Shown: positions 18,587 through 27,686 of the stretch, one piece after another
How the letters are laid out: each line of letters starts with the position of its first letter
Numbering within the stretch: position 1 is the stretch's first letter
NCBI RefSeq assembly: GCF_000236905.1
Contig: NC_016523.1
Span: 496,001-560,000 of the forward strand
Length of the DNA stretch: 64,000 bases
DNA from: Tetrapisispora phaffii CBS 4417
Taxonomy: Eukaryota > Ascomycota > Saccharomycetes > Saccharomycetales > Saccharomycetaceae
Direction: 5' to 3'
Notes under the pieces: model-generated
The model's input: the letters and a program-made list of their open reading frames with translations, nothing else
Databases searched by the model: none
Told to the model about the DNA's origin: nothing
Program-made: the position numbers and the translations under genes

Positions 18587-19402
18587 ACCACAGTTTGTTT
18601 TAGTATTTTTTTTGTGCGTGGTTGCCCTCGGGCGCCGCGCGCCCACGCCGTTTTCTTAAGCACCACACAGACGCGTGCGGTGTTTGCCGCGGCGTTGCTA
18701 GCTTCCTGTGGAACGCCCGGACACACAAGGCCAAGGCAATTGCTGCACACAGGCAGTGCTGCTCTACCAGCCTGCACAAGTCCGTCTGGGCTCGCGGTTA
18801 CTGTCCAGTGCAATGCCGTGAGCATCCCACTCCTGCGGCATTCTATGACACAGCGCATTCCAGTCCACAGCGGCTGTCGCAGAAGACTGCTCTTGCCTCC
18901 TTCTCCACATGCTGCACCGCCCGAACCTCATCCTTTACGCTCCTCCGGACATTCTTTGGTAGAGTGTCCCCGGAACGACGCTGCGCGCCCTCCCTGCGCG
19001 GCCGCGATGACCATGTCTCGAAACGGTCGAACCATCTATCGTCTCAAAACATAATCGTTCCATCAAAAATATTTACAGCTTCAGTTCATAAGAGCAATGC
19101 TAGATTGATAAGACTTCTGTTTTTTGTTCCTGATCGTTTTGGTGCAATATATATTGGGGATCGAGACATTTCTATTTCATATATAAACGCATGGATCACA
19201 GACTGCCAAATAATAAATTATAAGTTACGAACCCATTCAGTAATATCCGAAGAAAATACAACCGAGTTCTCTATACATATTGCATCCCACCATTGAAAAA
19301 TTTGGTGTAACCTCTTCCTCACATTTACATACACACTCGTATTGCTCCAACCTTTGGGTCTATCACAGTTCATATCGTCGCTCAACAAAAAAATCATAAA
19401 AA

Positions 19403-20755
19403 ATGAGTACAAAGACTTTGAATAATAAGAGATGGAGTATGGGGCTGATCATGTTATCTGCAGTCGTTGTTTTATGGGTCCTGTCATCATTTTTAATTAA
19501 TATAATATTCAGAGATAATTCATATAGGAAACCTTTCCTAATCACATACATCAATACTGTGTCTTTTATCTTCTATCTGCTTCCGTTGATAAAAACAATT
19601 TTAGTCAATTTTTACTATAATGGTGTAAGAAACGAGATTCCAAATATATTAAACGAATTAATCATTGCCCAAGAGGGGCCAGATTCGACTACTGTTAATC
19701 CCTTGCATCCAGAACCATCGGGCGCATCGAATGTCTCAAGCGTTGCAAATGACATTGCAGAAGGTTCTTCACAGACACTGCCAAATGAAGCAACGAGTTT
19801 ATTGTCATCTAGCTCTAAGGATGATACGGATTCAAAACAAACCTTAACCCCAAAAAACAGAATGACATTGAAAGAGACAATACTTCTCAGTCTCGAATTC
19901 TGTTCATTATGGTTTCTAGCAAATTTAATGACTAACTCTTCCCTTGCATACACGTCAGTCGCGTCGCAGACAATTCTGTCGTCAACTTCATCTTTCTTCA
20001 CTTTGTTCATTGGTTATATATGGAACATTGAAAAGATCACAAAATCGAAGACATTGGGTTCCCTGGTGTCCTTCATTGGTATCATATTGGTGACACATTC
20101 GGATTATTACCATTATGATGACAATTACCCACCAAGAACAAATCCACACTCATCTTTAATCACATTCGCAAAGGAAATCATTAATATACTGACGACGTCA
20201 GACAATGATGAAGAGTATGGAAATAGTCCATTTAGAATGTTTATCGGTAATTTGTTGGCATTGGCTGGTGCATTATTATATAGTGTCTACTCGATTCTAT
20301 TGAAGAAAAAAGTACAAGATGAATCAAGATTGAACATGCATGTCTTTTTTGGCTTTGTTGGTTTCTTCACTTTGGTTTTATTCTGGCCAGTTATAGTGCT
20401 ACTTCAATACTACGGCTGGGAAACAATTGAATTGCCTCCAACCAACACAATTGCCATCATCGTCCTAATTAACTGTCTAATAACATTTGTAAGTGATTAC
20501 TGTTGGGCAAATGCAATGTTATTAACAACTCCATTGACCGTTACAGTGGGTCTTTCATTGACAATTCCACTAGCAATGTTTGGTGATTTGCTTTTTGTCA
20601 ATAAGAAAATGAATTGGGTTTACATATTCGGTGCCATATTAATCATGGGTTCTTTTTTCGTAATAAATAATGAGTCAGGCATTGAACAAAATGAATTATC
20701 AGAACAACAAGAACAACAGAATTCACAGTCGCAGAATGTAGAAAATCAAGTTTGA
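19403..20755 (+). CDS. THI74: DMT-superfamily transporter (THI74 / YML018C family)
   Basis: Multi-span membrane protein of the drug/metabolite transporter (SLC35F-like) superfamily. S. cerevisiae has two duplicates here: THI74 (mitochondrial, thiamine-repressible) and YML018C (vacuolar membrane). The substrate is not established. The 450-aa protein shows about ten spans, the first at residues 12-33. A long hydrophilic Ser/Thr-rich loop follows (about 78-155), then paired EamA-like halves with SLAYTSVASQTILSSTSSFFTL and the second-half NLLALAGALLYSVYSILLKKK. The tail is Glu/Gln-rich. It is longer than the S. cerevisiae proteins (about 370-393 aa). The gene is + like both relatives, so the symbol is a label. 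Upstream is the GC-rich island. Confidence 0.85.
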   Translation: MSTKTLNNKRWSMGLIMLSAVVVLWVLSSFLINIIFRDNSYRKPFLITYINTVSFIFYLLPLIKTILVNFYYNGVRNEIPNILNELIIAQEGPDSTTVNPLHPEPSGASNVSSVANDIAEGSSQTLPNEATSLLSSSSKDDTDSKQTLTPKNRMTLKETILLSLEFCSLWFLANLMTNSSLAYTSVASQTILSSTSSFFTLFIGYIWNIEKITKSKTLGSLVSFIGIILVTHSDYYHYDDNYPPRTNPHSSLITFAKEIINILTTSDNDEEYGNSPFRMFIGNLLALAGALLYSVYSILLKKKVQDESRLNMHVFFGFVGFFTLVLFWPVIVLLQYYGWETIELPPTNTIAIIVLINCLITFVSDYCWANAMLLTTPLTVTVGLSLTIPLAMFGDLLFVNKKMNWVYIFGAILIMGSFFVINNESGIEQNELSEQQEQQNSQSQNVENQV

Positions 20756-20960
20756 TTACTCACATTACATTAGAGAGGTTTTATAAACATACCCCAAATA
20801 GACTCACATCCATATATATTGAACAACTCAAAGGTAGTTTTTTTTTACACTTTAAATACTACACAAAGATTCATGACACATTAGGGATTTTATTATACAG
20901 TAATATATACTTCATGTTAAATAAATTAAACAATATCTAAATGATATATTAAATATTTAT

Positions 20961-21938
20961 TTAAAACATAAATGGATATCCTGGGCTCTTTATTGCATAG
21001 ATTTGCATATAATACTGAGTTGAATAAAATAATATACACGCCAAAACAGACGTGTATAATATTTTATTCTTTGGTGAGATCTCGAGAGTAGGTAGTGTGA
21101 TTAATGCATATATTTCAAGACTTAATAATAAATATAACATTGACATTGTAAAGATCTCAATACCAAATTGCCAACTTGTACCACCACTAAAAAACATGAT
21201 TTTGCCATCTTCACCCCTAGCAATGAATGGAATACCTTTAATTTGAGTAAATTTATAACCTGTTAAACTTGGTAACATTATGCCAAATATAAGAAAGAAA
21301 CAGAAGAATTTGGCCTTATTAGTAACTCTAGGTAAAATTACTCTCTTTATAATGATGAAAAAAGCCATGCAAATAATAAAATATAATGAAAAGGCATTGG
21401 TATCGAATGGCTCTTGAATTAATACTAAAATATTCATAGTTTTACCCAAAAAATCAGCAAATCTCATTACATCTTTAGCATGTATGTTTTTCAATTCATA
21501 TTGATAGAATTGATTCACTAACCAACTAAAGTTTTTGGAGGATTCGTGTGTGGTTGGTGGATATACTAACAGATGTGGAACGGATTGTAATTTCAGATCT
21601 CTTACCAATTTAGAATTCTCATTTGTGTCAGCAACATAAAATAATACATTTAAGTTAGGATGCTGAGACTTGACAGCATCGTATACATTTTCTAATGTGT
21701 CTTCAAAATCAAGGCACATTTCACATTTTCTGCCATTTGAAGTAACTCCTCTCATTGTAATAAAAAGAATGCTATAGTACCCTTCTATCCCAATTGTACT
21801 CAATGATTCATAATTGTAATCATTGACTTCGATTAAGCCTTTCTCATTTTGAAATGAAAGAACATGATTCAGTTCATCATCACCAACTACCACTCTTAAA
21901 AGGGTAATAAGTAAAATACTCAAGTATCGGCACAGCAT
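20961..21938 (-). CDS. OST6: Oligosaccharyltransferase subunit Ost6 (oxidoreductase type)
   Basis: Subunit of the ER oligosaccharyltransferase (OST3/OST6, human MAGT1/TUSC3 family); its lumenal thioredoxin-like domain holds acceptor proteins through mixed disulfides. The 325-aa protein (S. cerevisiae Ost6 332) has a signal peptide (about 1-19) and a thioredoxin fold with the CXXC motif at C72-C75 (KCEMCLDFED). Four C-terminal membrane spans follow (from about residue 185). The genomic place between YML018C and YML020W, and the sequence, indicate Ost6 rather than Ost3. It is convergent with the transporter gene (about 200 bp apart) and divergent from LRS4. Confidence 0.92.
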   Translation of the reverse strand: MLCRYLSILLITLLRVVVGDDELNHVLSFQNEKGLIEVNDYNYESLSTIGIEGYYSILFITMRGVTSNGRKCEMCLDFEDTLENVYDAVKSQHPNLNVLFYVADTNENSKLVRDLKLQSVPHLLVYPPTTHESSKNFSWLVNQFYQYELKNIHAKDVMRFADFLGKTMNILVLIQEPFDTNAFSLYFIICMAFFIIIKRVILPRVTNKAKFFCFFLIFGIMLPSLTGYKFTQIKGIPFIARGEDGKIMFFSGGTSWQFGIEIFTMSMLYLLLSLEIYALITLPTLEISPKNKILYTSVLACILFYSTQYYMQIYAIKSPGYPFMF

Positions 21939-22307
21939 CTAAACAACGAGATTATTAGCCTATTTCTCACACGTATCAGTGATAATTCTTTGTCTCTAAT
22001 TGATATTAATCAACACCATGCCAAGAAATATATAAAGAATTACACATTCGAAGTTGCATTTTTAAATGTGAAAGGGTCTCTCATCTTTAAATTTTGACCA
22101 AGTTAGATTTTTACCGCATAACAAGATCACAGATATAAAAACATCGATCTTCAAAATAAAGTAAAATAAGGATGGTATACAAGATCTACTTACAAGGTTA
22201 TCAAGTTGCAAGGCTTAACTACGTTGCTAGTACTCACATTAAACTACGATATTAGGAAGGTTTAAACATAAACTTATTGAATGGGTAATCTATCATAATT
22301 GTTAATC
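21939..22307. other. Divergent OST6/LRS4 intergenic region
   Basis: A 369-bp AT-rich divergent promoter region. A short in-frame stretch just before the LRS4 ATG begins at TTG and is not coding by family comparison. No distinct motif was seen. Confidence 0.45.
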
Positions 22308-23174
22308 ATGACGTCTTTATTGCAACTATTGTATAATTATCAGATGTCTGTAATTGAAAGTGAAAGGTTTTACTATACTCATTTACTAGAAGAAAAAGAG
22401 TTGAATACAAAAAACGAAGCCTTAATAAAGAATAATGATAATACTGCTGTGTTGGTTGATGATATAACAGGGAAACAACAAGAGCATTCTTTGAGTAAAG
22501 AACTCATCTCGTTACAAAGACAATTAACGAAAGTGTCCATAGAATTACAAACAATGAAACTAAGCAATGAGCAATTAAAGGAAGCACAGAAGGTTACAAA
22601 GAATACGATGAATCAAAAATTAAATAATTCACTAAAAACAATTGAGAGACTAAAGAGTGAATTGAGTGTGAATAATTCTAGTCATGGTGATGAAGACGCA
22701 TCTTCAGTTACTCCTCCAAAAATATTTAATACATTTAAAAACAATGAAATTAAGCAGAAAAACAATATTCACTTATTATCACCAGTTACTAGGAAGGAGT
22801 CGGGGCATCTAGAATCAAATAACAAAATTGAGAAACTTTCTGGAATACGTAACATTGTAAATTCTAAGAAGCATACATTATTTGACATGGATACTGAATC
22901 AGAAGCTGATAACTCTCTAAATTCTATTGAAAATGTTTTAAAAATAAATACCTTAAAGAGAAATGAAGTATTAGCTAACATGGTGCTTCCAAAGGATGCA
23001 TTACCTGAAAGCTCCGACATTAATTCTTCACAAAATATTCTTTCTGTCGATATACCTCTTATAAAAGGCAATACAGTAGAAGAAAAACAAGTGAAGAATC
23101 ATCATGAAACAAAAAAGAGAACGTTAACGAAAACCAGGATCCAAAAATTAGACAGTGACGATAGCTTATTATAA
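22308..23174 (+). CDS. LRS4: Monopolin/rDNA silencing subunit Lrs4
   Basis: Lrs4 with Csm1 forms the V-shaped core of the monopolin/cohibin complex, which clamps kinetochores in meiosis I and tethers rDNA in the nucleolus. The 288-aa protein (S. cerevisiae 347) starts MTSLLQLLYNYQ, matching the family's MTTLLQLLSNY. A coiled coil runs over about residues 35-120 (LISLQRQLTKVSIELQTMKL...). Conserved short elements are IHLLSPVTR, HTLFD near the middle, and a basic C-terminal RTLTKTRIQKL followed by acidic DSDDS. The ATG at 22308 is chosen by alignment to the family start. It lies between OST6 and YML020W, fitting the merged YML019/YDR439/YML020 order. Confidence 0.88.
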   Translation: MTSLLQLLYNYQMSVIESERFYYTHLLEEKELNTKNEALIKNNDNTAVLVDDITGKQQEHSLSKELISLQRQLTKVSIELQTMKLSNEQLKEAQKVTKNTMNQKLNNSLKTIERLKSELSVNNSSHGDEDASSVTPPKIFNTFKNNEIKQKNNIHLLSPVTRKESGHLESNNKIEKLSGIRNIVNSKKHTLFDMDTESEADNSLNSIENVLKINTLKRNEVLANMVLPKDALPESSDINSSQNILSVDIPLIKGNTVEEKQVKNHHETKKRTLTKTRIQKLDSDDSLL

Positions 23175-23392
23175 TTAGCGGATCGTGGTTTGGTAAACAT
23201 TTACTAGATATATACCATAATGAATAATGTTAATGATAATTGATTTATTAATGCGAATGGGTGATATTTCTATATTATATATTTGTATCTTTTATGTTTC
23301 ATTAAATTAAATAAGTTTTCCTGACAAATTGATCATAATTGTTAGGAATGGAATGTTTGAAGATAAAATCGTGGTTATCTTCTGTTTAAACA

Positions 23393-25465
23393 TTAAAATT
23401 TGGATATTAGTCCATTTAGTCTGTATTTCATTTCTTTTAGGTTTTTATTTACCGGTTTCCACAATTCGAACTCTTTGATCAATGTTTCTATATCCTCCTT
23501 ATGGATAGTCTTATTAGTTTCAGATAAGAGTCCGCGCATACACCAAGGTAAATTATATGGGTTTGTTTTCAATTGAGCAATTGCATATGGCATGTAAGTA
23601 ACAGGAACAGGCTTTTTTAGATCGGTAGTTTCAAGCGAAAATTTAAGTCCTAACTCATATACTTGTGCTTCGTTGTATATTGTCGAATGACCGCCTCCCG
23701 TTAATGTTCCTGCCAAGGCTTCGCTAATTTCTTTGATTATGCCATGGTCATCATAACCTAAATTCAGTAGCGTTTCTGTCATGTCCACAACTCTGGTGAT
23801 AAACGATGGTGTTCGAGAACCTTTGTCAATAAAAGTAGCTCTGAACACGTTTGGATGTCTTGCAAACAAGCATATTGAAGAGTATAACGGTACCAATTGA
23901 TCATTTATTGACCCAACAAAAGTAACCTTGACATTGTTTGCAATTAATATCCTGAAATATTTAATGTAGCTTTTAGATGGAGTAGATTCTGGATTTTGGA
24001 ACTCAAACAATTCTCTTAAGGAATCGCTTTCAATTGTAGAGTATGCACGAACAAATAAAGTTCTATCAGCTCCAAAGAAAGGCCCATTATTAATTCCAGC
24101 CATTGCCAAAACAGATATTATTTTCTTTCCTCTAGTGCTACTCGTGTAAGAGTTAGTTTCGAATGAAACTGATGTTGTTTTAAGAATGCCAGCTTCTAAT
24201 AATTTTCCTAACAAAATCATTGTCACAGGAGAACCTTGGGAATGTGCTACAAAATATATGAAATCTGCACTGTTTAGTTCTGTCTGGTATCTTTTCATAA
24301 CCTCAAAAAAATAATCAACCCTTTCAAAGATTTTTCCTTCTTTTTCTAATGCAATTTTATTTATTTCGAAGGTTGTATTATGCTTTTCAAAATATCTTCT
24401 CACAATAACTTCAGCTTCATTTACAAATTTTAAAGAGGTGCCTGTTGGTTCACCAATAAAAGGTCTAAGCATTTTTGTTGGGAAAAATCCATGAACTCCT
24501 ACGATTAAAATATTAATTGGCCTGGAAGCAGAATCAGATAATTGGTAGAAATTCTGTTTTGGACTTTGAATTTGCAATGACATCTCTTTTTTCTCATGTG
24601 ATATTATGTTTAAATTACTGGCCAAGGAACTTAACGAATAGGATATAGAAGACCAAACTGTGCTCTCTGGCAATACATTAAATTGTGGTACAACAATATT
24701 CGGGTGTTCAATGGTAGCATCCAGCTTTTGAAATTCTTTATCTGAAGTGAGAGTGCAGTCAATTTTTGATTGTGTCTTTGTTAAATCATATTCCGACTCA
24801 TGAATGATTGAATTTGTTAATGGTTTTGTCAAATTAATAATAGGAAGTGGATTAGAGTTTGATGGAGATTCTTGACTTTCAATGATTGTATCGTTATCAT
24901 TATGGAATTGTGTTCCTTTATACATCGACAATAAAGACCAGCCCCTTGATCTATTCTGATTGTCATCATTTGGTTGGCTTCCTATTTCCACCTTAGTAGC
25001 ACTTTGGCTATCAGTATTATCATTACTCTTGGTTGGAAGTGGAAGATTGTATTGTTTGTTAATATCATCACTTGAATTATTACTCCATAGAGACCAATTT
25101 CTCGAATGTGCATTTTTTGAAACACTGAGTAACTCAGGGTTTCCATTTATAATTGAATTGGATTTTGAATTACTTACGTTATCTAAATTTCCAATTAGAT
25201 TAGAAGTAGAAGTAGAATTAGAAGTAGAATTTGAAACATCGTTAGAATTTGTCTCAACAGTATTCACAGCTGCATCAGTGAGGCTTTTTATATTAGTAGC
25301 AGGCATTGTATCATTTGCTGAGCCTCTTTGAGAAATAAAGTTTTTAGACAATGATGTAGAACTTAATTCCTTCAATATAGTACTATTAAACACCTTATCG
25401 TTATTCTTAGTAAACCTCGTCTGTTCATTGATCTTTACTATAGGTATATCATCTATTTGGATCAT
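23393..25465 (-). CDS. Putative alpha/beta hydrolase, YML020W orthologue
   Basis: Orthologue of the uncharacterised S. cerevisiae YML020W (664 aa). The 690-aa protein has an Asn/Ser-rich N-terminal third that looks disordered. The folded C-terminal half contains [31 protein letters not shown], an oxyanion-like GVHGFFP segment. Near residue 407 it has [22 protein letters not shown], where HSQG resembles the nucleophile elbow of lipases with Ala in place of the first Gly. Later it has GPFFGADR and [10 protein letters not shown], which could hold the catalytic Asp, then GGHSTIYNE with a candidate His. This pattern suggests a serine hydrolase or lipase. That function is an inference from motifs; I know of no assigned substrate. 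Confidence 0.88.
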   Translation of the reverse strand: MIQIDDIPIVKINEQTRFTKNNDKVFNSTILKELSSTSLSKNFISQRGSANDTMPATNIKSLTDAAVNTVETNSNDVSNSTSNSTSTSNLIGNLDNVSNSKSNSIINGNPELLSVSKNAHSRNWSLWSNNSSDDINKQYNLPLPTKSNDNTDSQSATKVEIGSQPNDDNQNRSRGWSLLSMYKGTQFHNDNDTIIESQESPSNSNPLPIINLTKPLTNSIIHESEYDLTKTQSKIDCTLTSDKEFQKLDATIEHPNIVVPQFNVLPESTVWSSISYSLSSLASNLNIISHEKKEMSLQIQSPKQNFYQLSDSASRPINILIVGVHGFFPTKMLRPFIGEPTGTSLKFVNEAEVIVRRYFEKHNTTFEINKIALEKEGKIFERVDYFFEVMKRYQTELNSADFIYFVAHSQGSPVTMILLGKLLEAGILKTTSVSFETNSYTSSTRGKKIISVLAMAGINNGPFFGADRTLFVRAYSTIESDSLRELFEFQNPESTPSKSYIKYFRILIANNVKVTFVGSINDQLVPLYSSICLFARHPNVFRATFIDKGSRTPSFITRVVDMTETLLNLGYDDHGIIKEISEALAGTLTGGGHSTIYNEAQVYELGLKFSLETTDLKKPVPVTYMPYAIAQLKTNPYNLPWCMRGLLSETNKTIHKEDIETLIKEFELWKPVNKNLKEMKYRLNGLISKF

Positions 25466-26012
25466 ATTACTTCAATAATATAAAAAATAGTAGATATACT
25501 TCCAATCAGCTCGTTTACCGTTTCTCTAGTCAAGTTGTTTGGTTTAAAGATTTGACAAATGTACTTCGAATTGATGGTAAACAGAAATATTTCCAACAAA
25601 ACTAACAGGCCTTTAGAATACTAAAAGAACTAATTGTATGCAAATAATATAACAAACCAACTTTAAATCCCTTATATATTTTAGAAATTTAAATTTAACT
25701 TTTTCGATTTAGTGATGTTTACTAAGCAGTTCGAAATCGATTTTATCAAAAACTTAGCCTCAATGAAATGGGGAAAGTGACATAGTTCTATTTAATATTT
25801 GCAATGATGAAACGCATATTACAGGAAGCAAATACTTTAGTGGGTTTAATTAGCAGTCGTATTTGGTGTTATGTAGCTTGAATTATTTAACTTTCACTGT
25901 ACTAGTTACACGTCAAGTGAGTTAAACTTGTAAATATTGGTTGAAATTTATCGAACTGGAGGAACGCTAATTGAAAATTATTATCAGTTTGGGATATTTG
26001 AGATAAAAAAGA
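25466..26012. other. Divergent YML020W/UNG1 intergenic region
   Basis: A 547-bp AT-rich divergent promoter region. A TAA in frame with UNG1 at 26004-26006 closes the frame immediately upstream of the UNG1 ATG. No other element could be supported. Confidence 0.5.
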
Positions 26013-27017
26013 ATGACTGTACCTGAGAAGAAGAGAGGTCAATCGACCATAGAATCGTTTTTTAAAAATACTCCTGTTAAAAGGGCCAAAGTTACTGTGT
26101 CTAAGGAGGAAACTATCGCTATAAGTAAGATAAGGAATGAAAGTGCTGTTACAGTTGGGGTGGGGTCAAAAATAGTAAACAAGGGTATGGACAAAAAATC
26201 ATTTAAGGGCTCATGCAGCAGTATGCTTTTGAATTTATTACAATTAGAAATCGATACAATTGAAGATAGTTGGTTTGAAAGACTCTCTCATGAATTCAAA
26301 AAGCCATACTTCATCCAACTTAAGAAGTTCATTGATGGTGAACAATCCAAGAGTACTGTGTTTCCACCTGCAGATGATATATATTCGTGGAGCAGGCTAA
26401 CCCCATTTAGGCAGGTGAAGGTTGTTATCATCGGCCAAGACCCTTATCATAATTACAACCAGGCACATGGTTTAGCATTTAGTGTGAAAAGTCCAACTCC
26501 TGCCCCTCCTTCACTGAAGAACATTTACAAAGAGTTGAAAAATGAGTATCCTGACTATGAGATCGATAATAACGTAGGTGACTTGACACCATGGGCCAAA
26601 CAAGGTGTATTATTATTGAATACAGCGTTAACGGTAAAAGCACACAATGCTAATTCTCATTCAAAAGCAGGTTGGTCAGATTTTACCAAAGAGGTAGTCC
26701 AAACTCTAATTAATGATAGGATCGAGTCTAAAGAACCAATAGCGTTTTTATTGTGGGGAAACAACGCGATTAGATTAGTTGAAACAATTCTAACTGAATC
26801 ACGTAAGATTAATAAAAGTAATCTACCAGACAATTTTAAGTTGTTAAAATCAGTCCATCCATCTCCTTTGAGTGCAAGCAGGGGCTTTTTTGGGACACAG
26901 CATTTTAAACAGATTAATGACTGGTTGTACACTGAACAAAAGACAGATATGATAGATTGGAGTGTCGTGCCTGGTTCAAAATTGGCAGGCATCAAGAAGT
27001 ATTGTAACATGCATTAA
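26013..27017 (+). CDS. UNG1: Uracil-DNA glycosylase
   Basis: Family-1 uracil-DNA glycosylase that removes uracil from DNA in nucleus and mitochondria and starts base excision repair. The 334-aa protein (S. cerevisiae 359) has the water-activating loop GQDPYHN at residues 141-147 with catalytic Asp143. It also has the uracil-binding GVLLLNTALTV, and HPSPLSASRGFFG with the catalytic His and the leucine loop. At the N-terminus QSTIESFF (residues 10-17) is a full PCNA-interacting PIP box, as in S. cerevisiae (QTTIEDFF). The ATG aligns with an internal Met of the S. cerevisiae protein. The in-frame TAA upstream means the first part of its mitochondrial leader has no counterpart here. Confidence 0.96.
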   Translation: MTVPEKKRGQSTIESFFKNTPVKRAKVTVSKEETIAISKIRNESAVTVGVGSKIVNKGMDKKSFKGSCSSMLLNLLQLEIDTIEDSWFERLSHEFKKPYFIQLKKFIDGEQSKSTVFPPADDIYSWSRLTPFRQVKVVIIGQDPYHNYNQAHGLAFSVKSPTPAPPSLKNIYKELKNEYPDYEIDNNVGDLTPWAKQGVLLLNTALTVKAHNANSHSKAGWSDFTKEVVQTLINDRIESKEPIAFLLWGNNAIRLVETILTESRKINKSNLPDNFKLLKSVHPSPLSASRGFFGTQHFKQINDWLYTEQKTDMIDWSVVPGSKLAGIKKYCNMH

Positions 27018-27686
27018 TTATCAGCACATTTCATCAAGAACCTGGAAAGGAGTGTATAGTTACGAAGGGATATTCTACTCAATAAATATAGCTTGAGACA
27101 TACGCACTGTGACATATTTTAAAAGAATCTTGGCAAAAAAAACCATTTGTCCTTCTAGGTGCGTTCGCCAGCCAGCTGCATGGTAAGCGAGATATTTAAT
27201 CTATATAGTCAGTCATGTATGATATATATGATTAAATCAACTACATAATTCAATGATTTGAATTGAGTTTTTAACACTTTTAGGCTACATTTCCCTTCTT
27301 TCTAATACATTATCTCTAGCCAAAACCATATTCGCGTTAATTCCCATTTGCTAATTTAATAAACACGAAAGATTTAAAATGAGTAATAAGATATTAAATA
27401 CTTAAATATTTAAATAATAATTAGTTTGAACAATCGACTAAGTCACTACGGCACTATTGAAAAGGAGTAGTAAACACTTTGTTGTACTAGTTATCAATAT
27501 ATATTACGAGTTAGAAACGTTTGCTAGTCGTCGTTTTGTTCTGTTTTTATATTAGCATTTCAACATAAAATTGTTAAAATTTTGAATAGTATTTAAATTT
27601 ACTATTGGACTATATTGGGAAACAGAATAGTTCAACAGAAGCTTTGTATTTTAGTGTGAAATTGAAACTGAATTTTAAGAGGTTTG
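27018..27686. other. UNG1-DOT1 intergenic region
   Basis: A 669-bp AT-rich tandem intergenic region with the DOT1 promoter. Runs of AAATATTTAAATAATAATT lie near 27400-27420. No gene or repeat was found. Confidence 0.45.

Larger units (their letters stand above)
18341..19030. other. GC-rich island of unknown function
   Basis: I counted 392 G+C in the 660 bases 18361-19020, about 59%, whereas neighbouring intergenic DNA is plainly AT-rich. The change in composition is abrupt at both ends. The segment contains rare sites for such a genome (GCGGCCGC at 18998-19005, ACGCGT at 18671-18676). Gene order around it is the expected one, so it is an intergenic insertion or an unusual regulatory region rather than a misplaced contig. 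No coding similarity was recognised. Confidence 0.85.
18039..19402. other. PSP2/THI74-like divergent intergenic region
   Basis: A 1364-bp divergent intergenic region, unusually long here. Its outer parts are AT-rich and its core (about 18341-19030) is strongly GC-rich. The core carries two long palindromes and a CACGTG cluster, described separately. Overlapping reading frames in the core (for example 18509-19054, 18622-19296 and, on the other strand, 18505-18858) match no family I know and follow from the low stop-codon density of GC-rich DNA. Confidence 0.8.

Noticed and set aside
18509..19296. Two overlapping plus-strand frames (181 and 224 codons) and one minus-strand frame (18505-18858) in the GC island.
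   Set aside because: They resemble no family, are rich in Pro/Arg/Ala/Cys as expected from GC-rich random sequence, and overlap in several frames. Low stop density explains their length.
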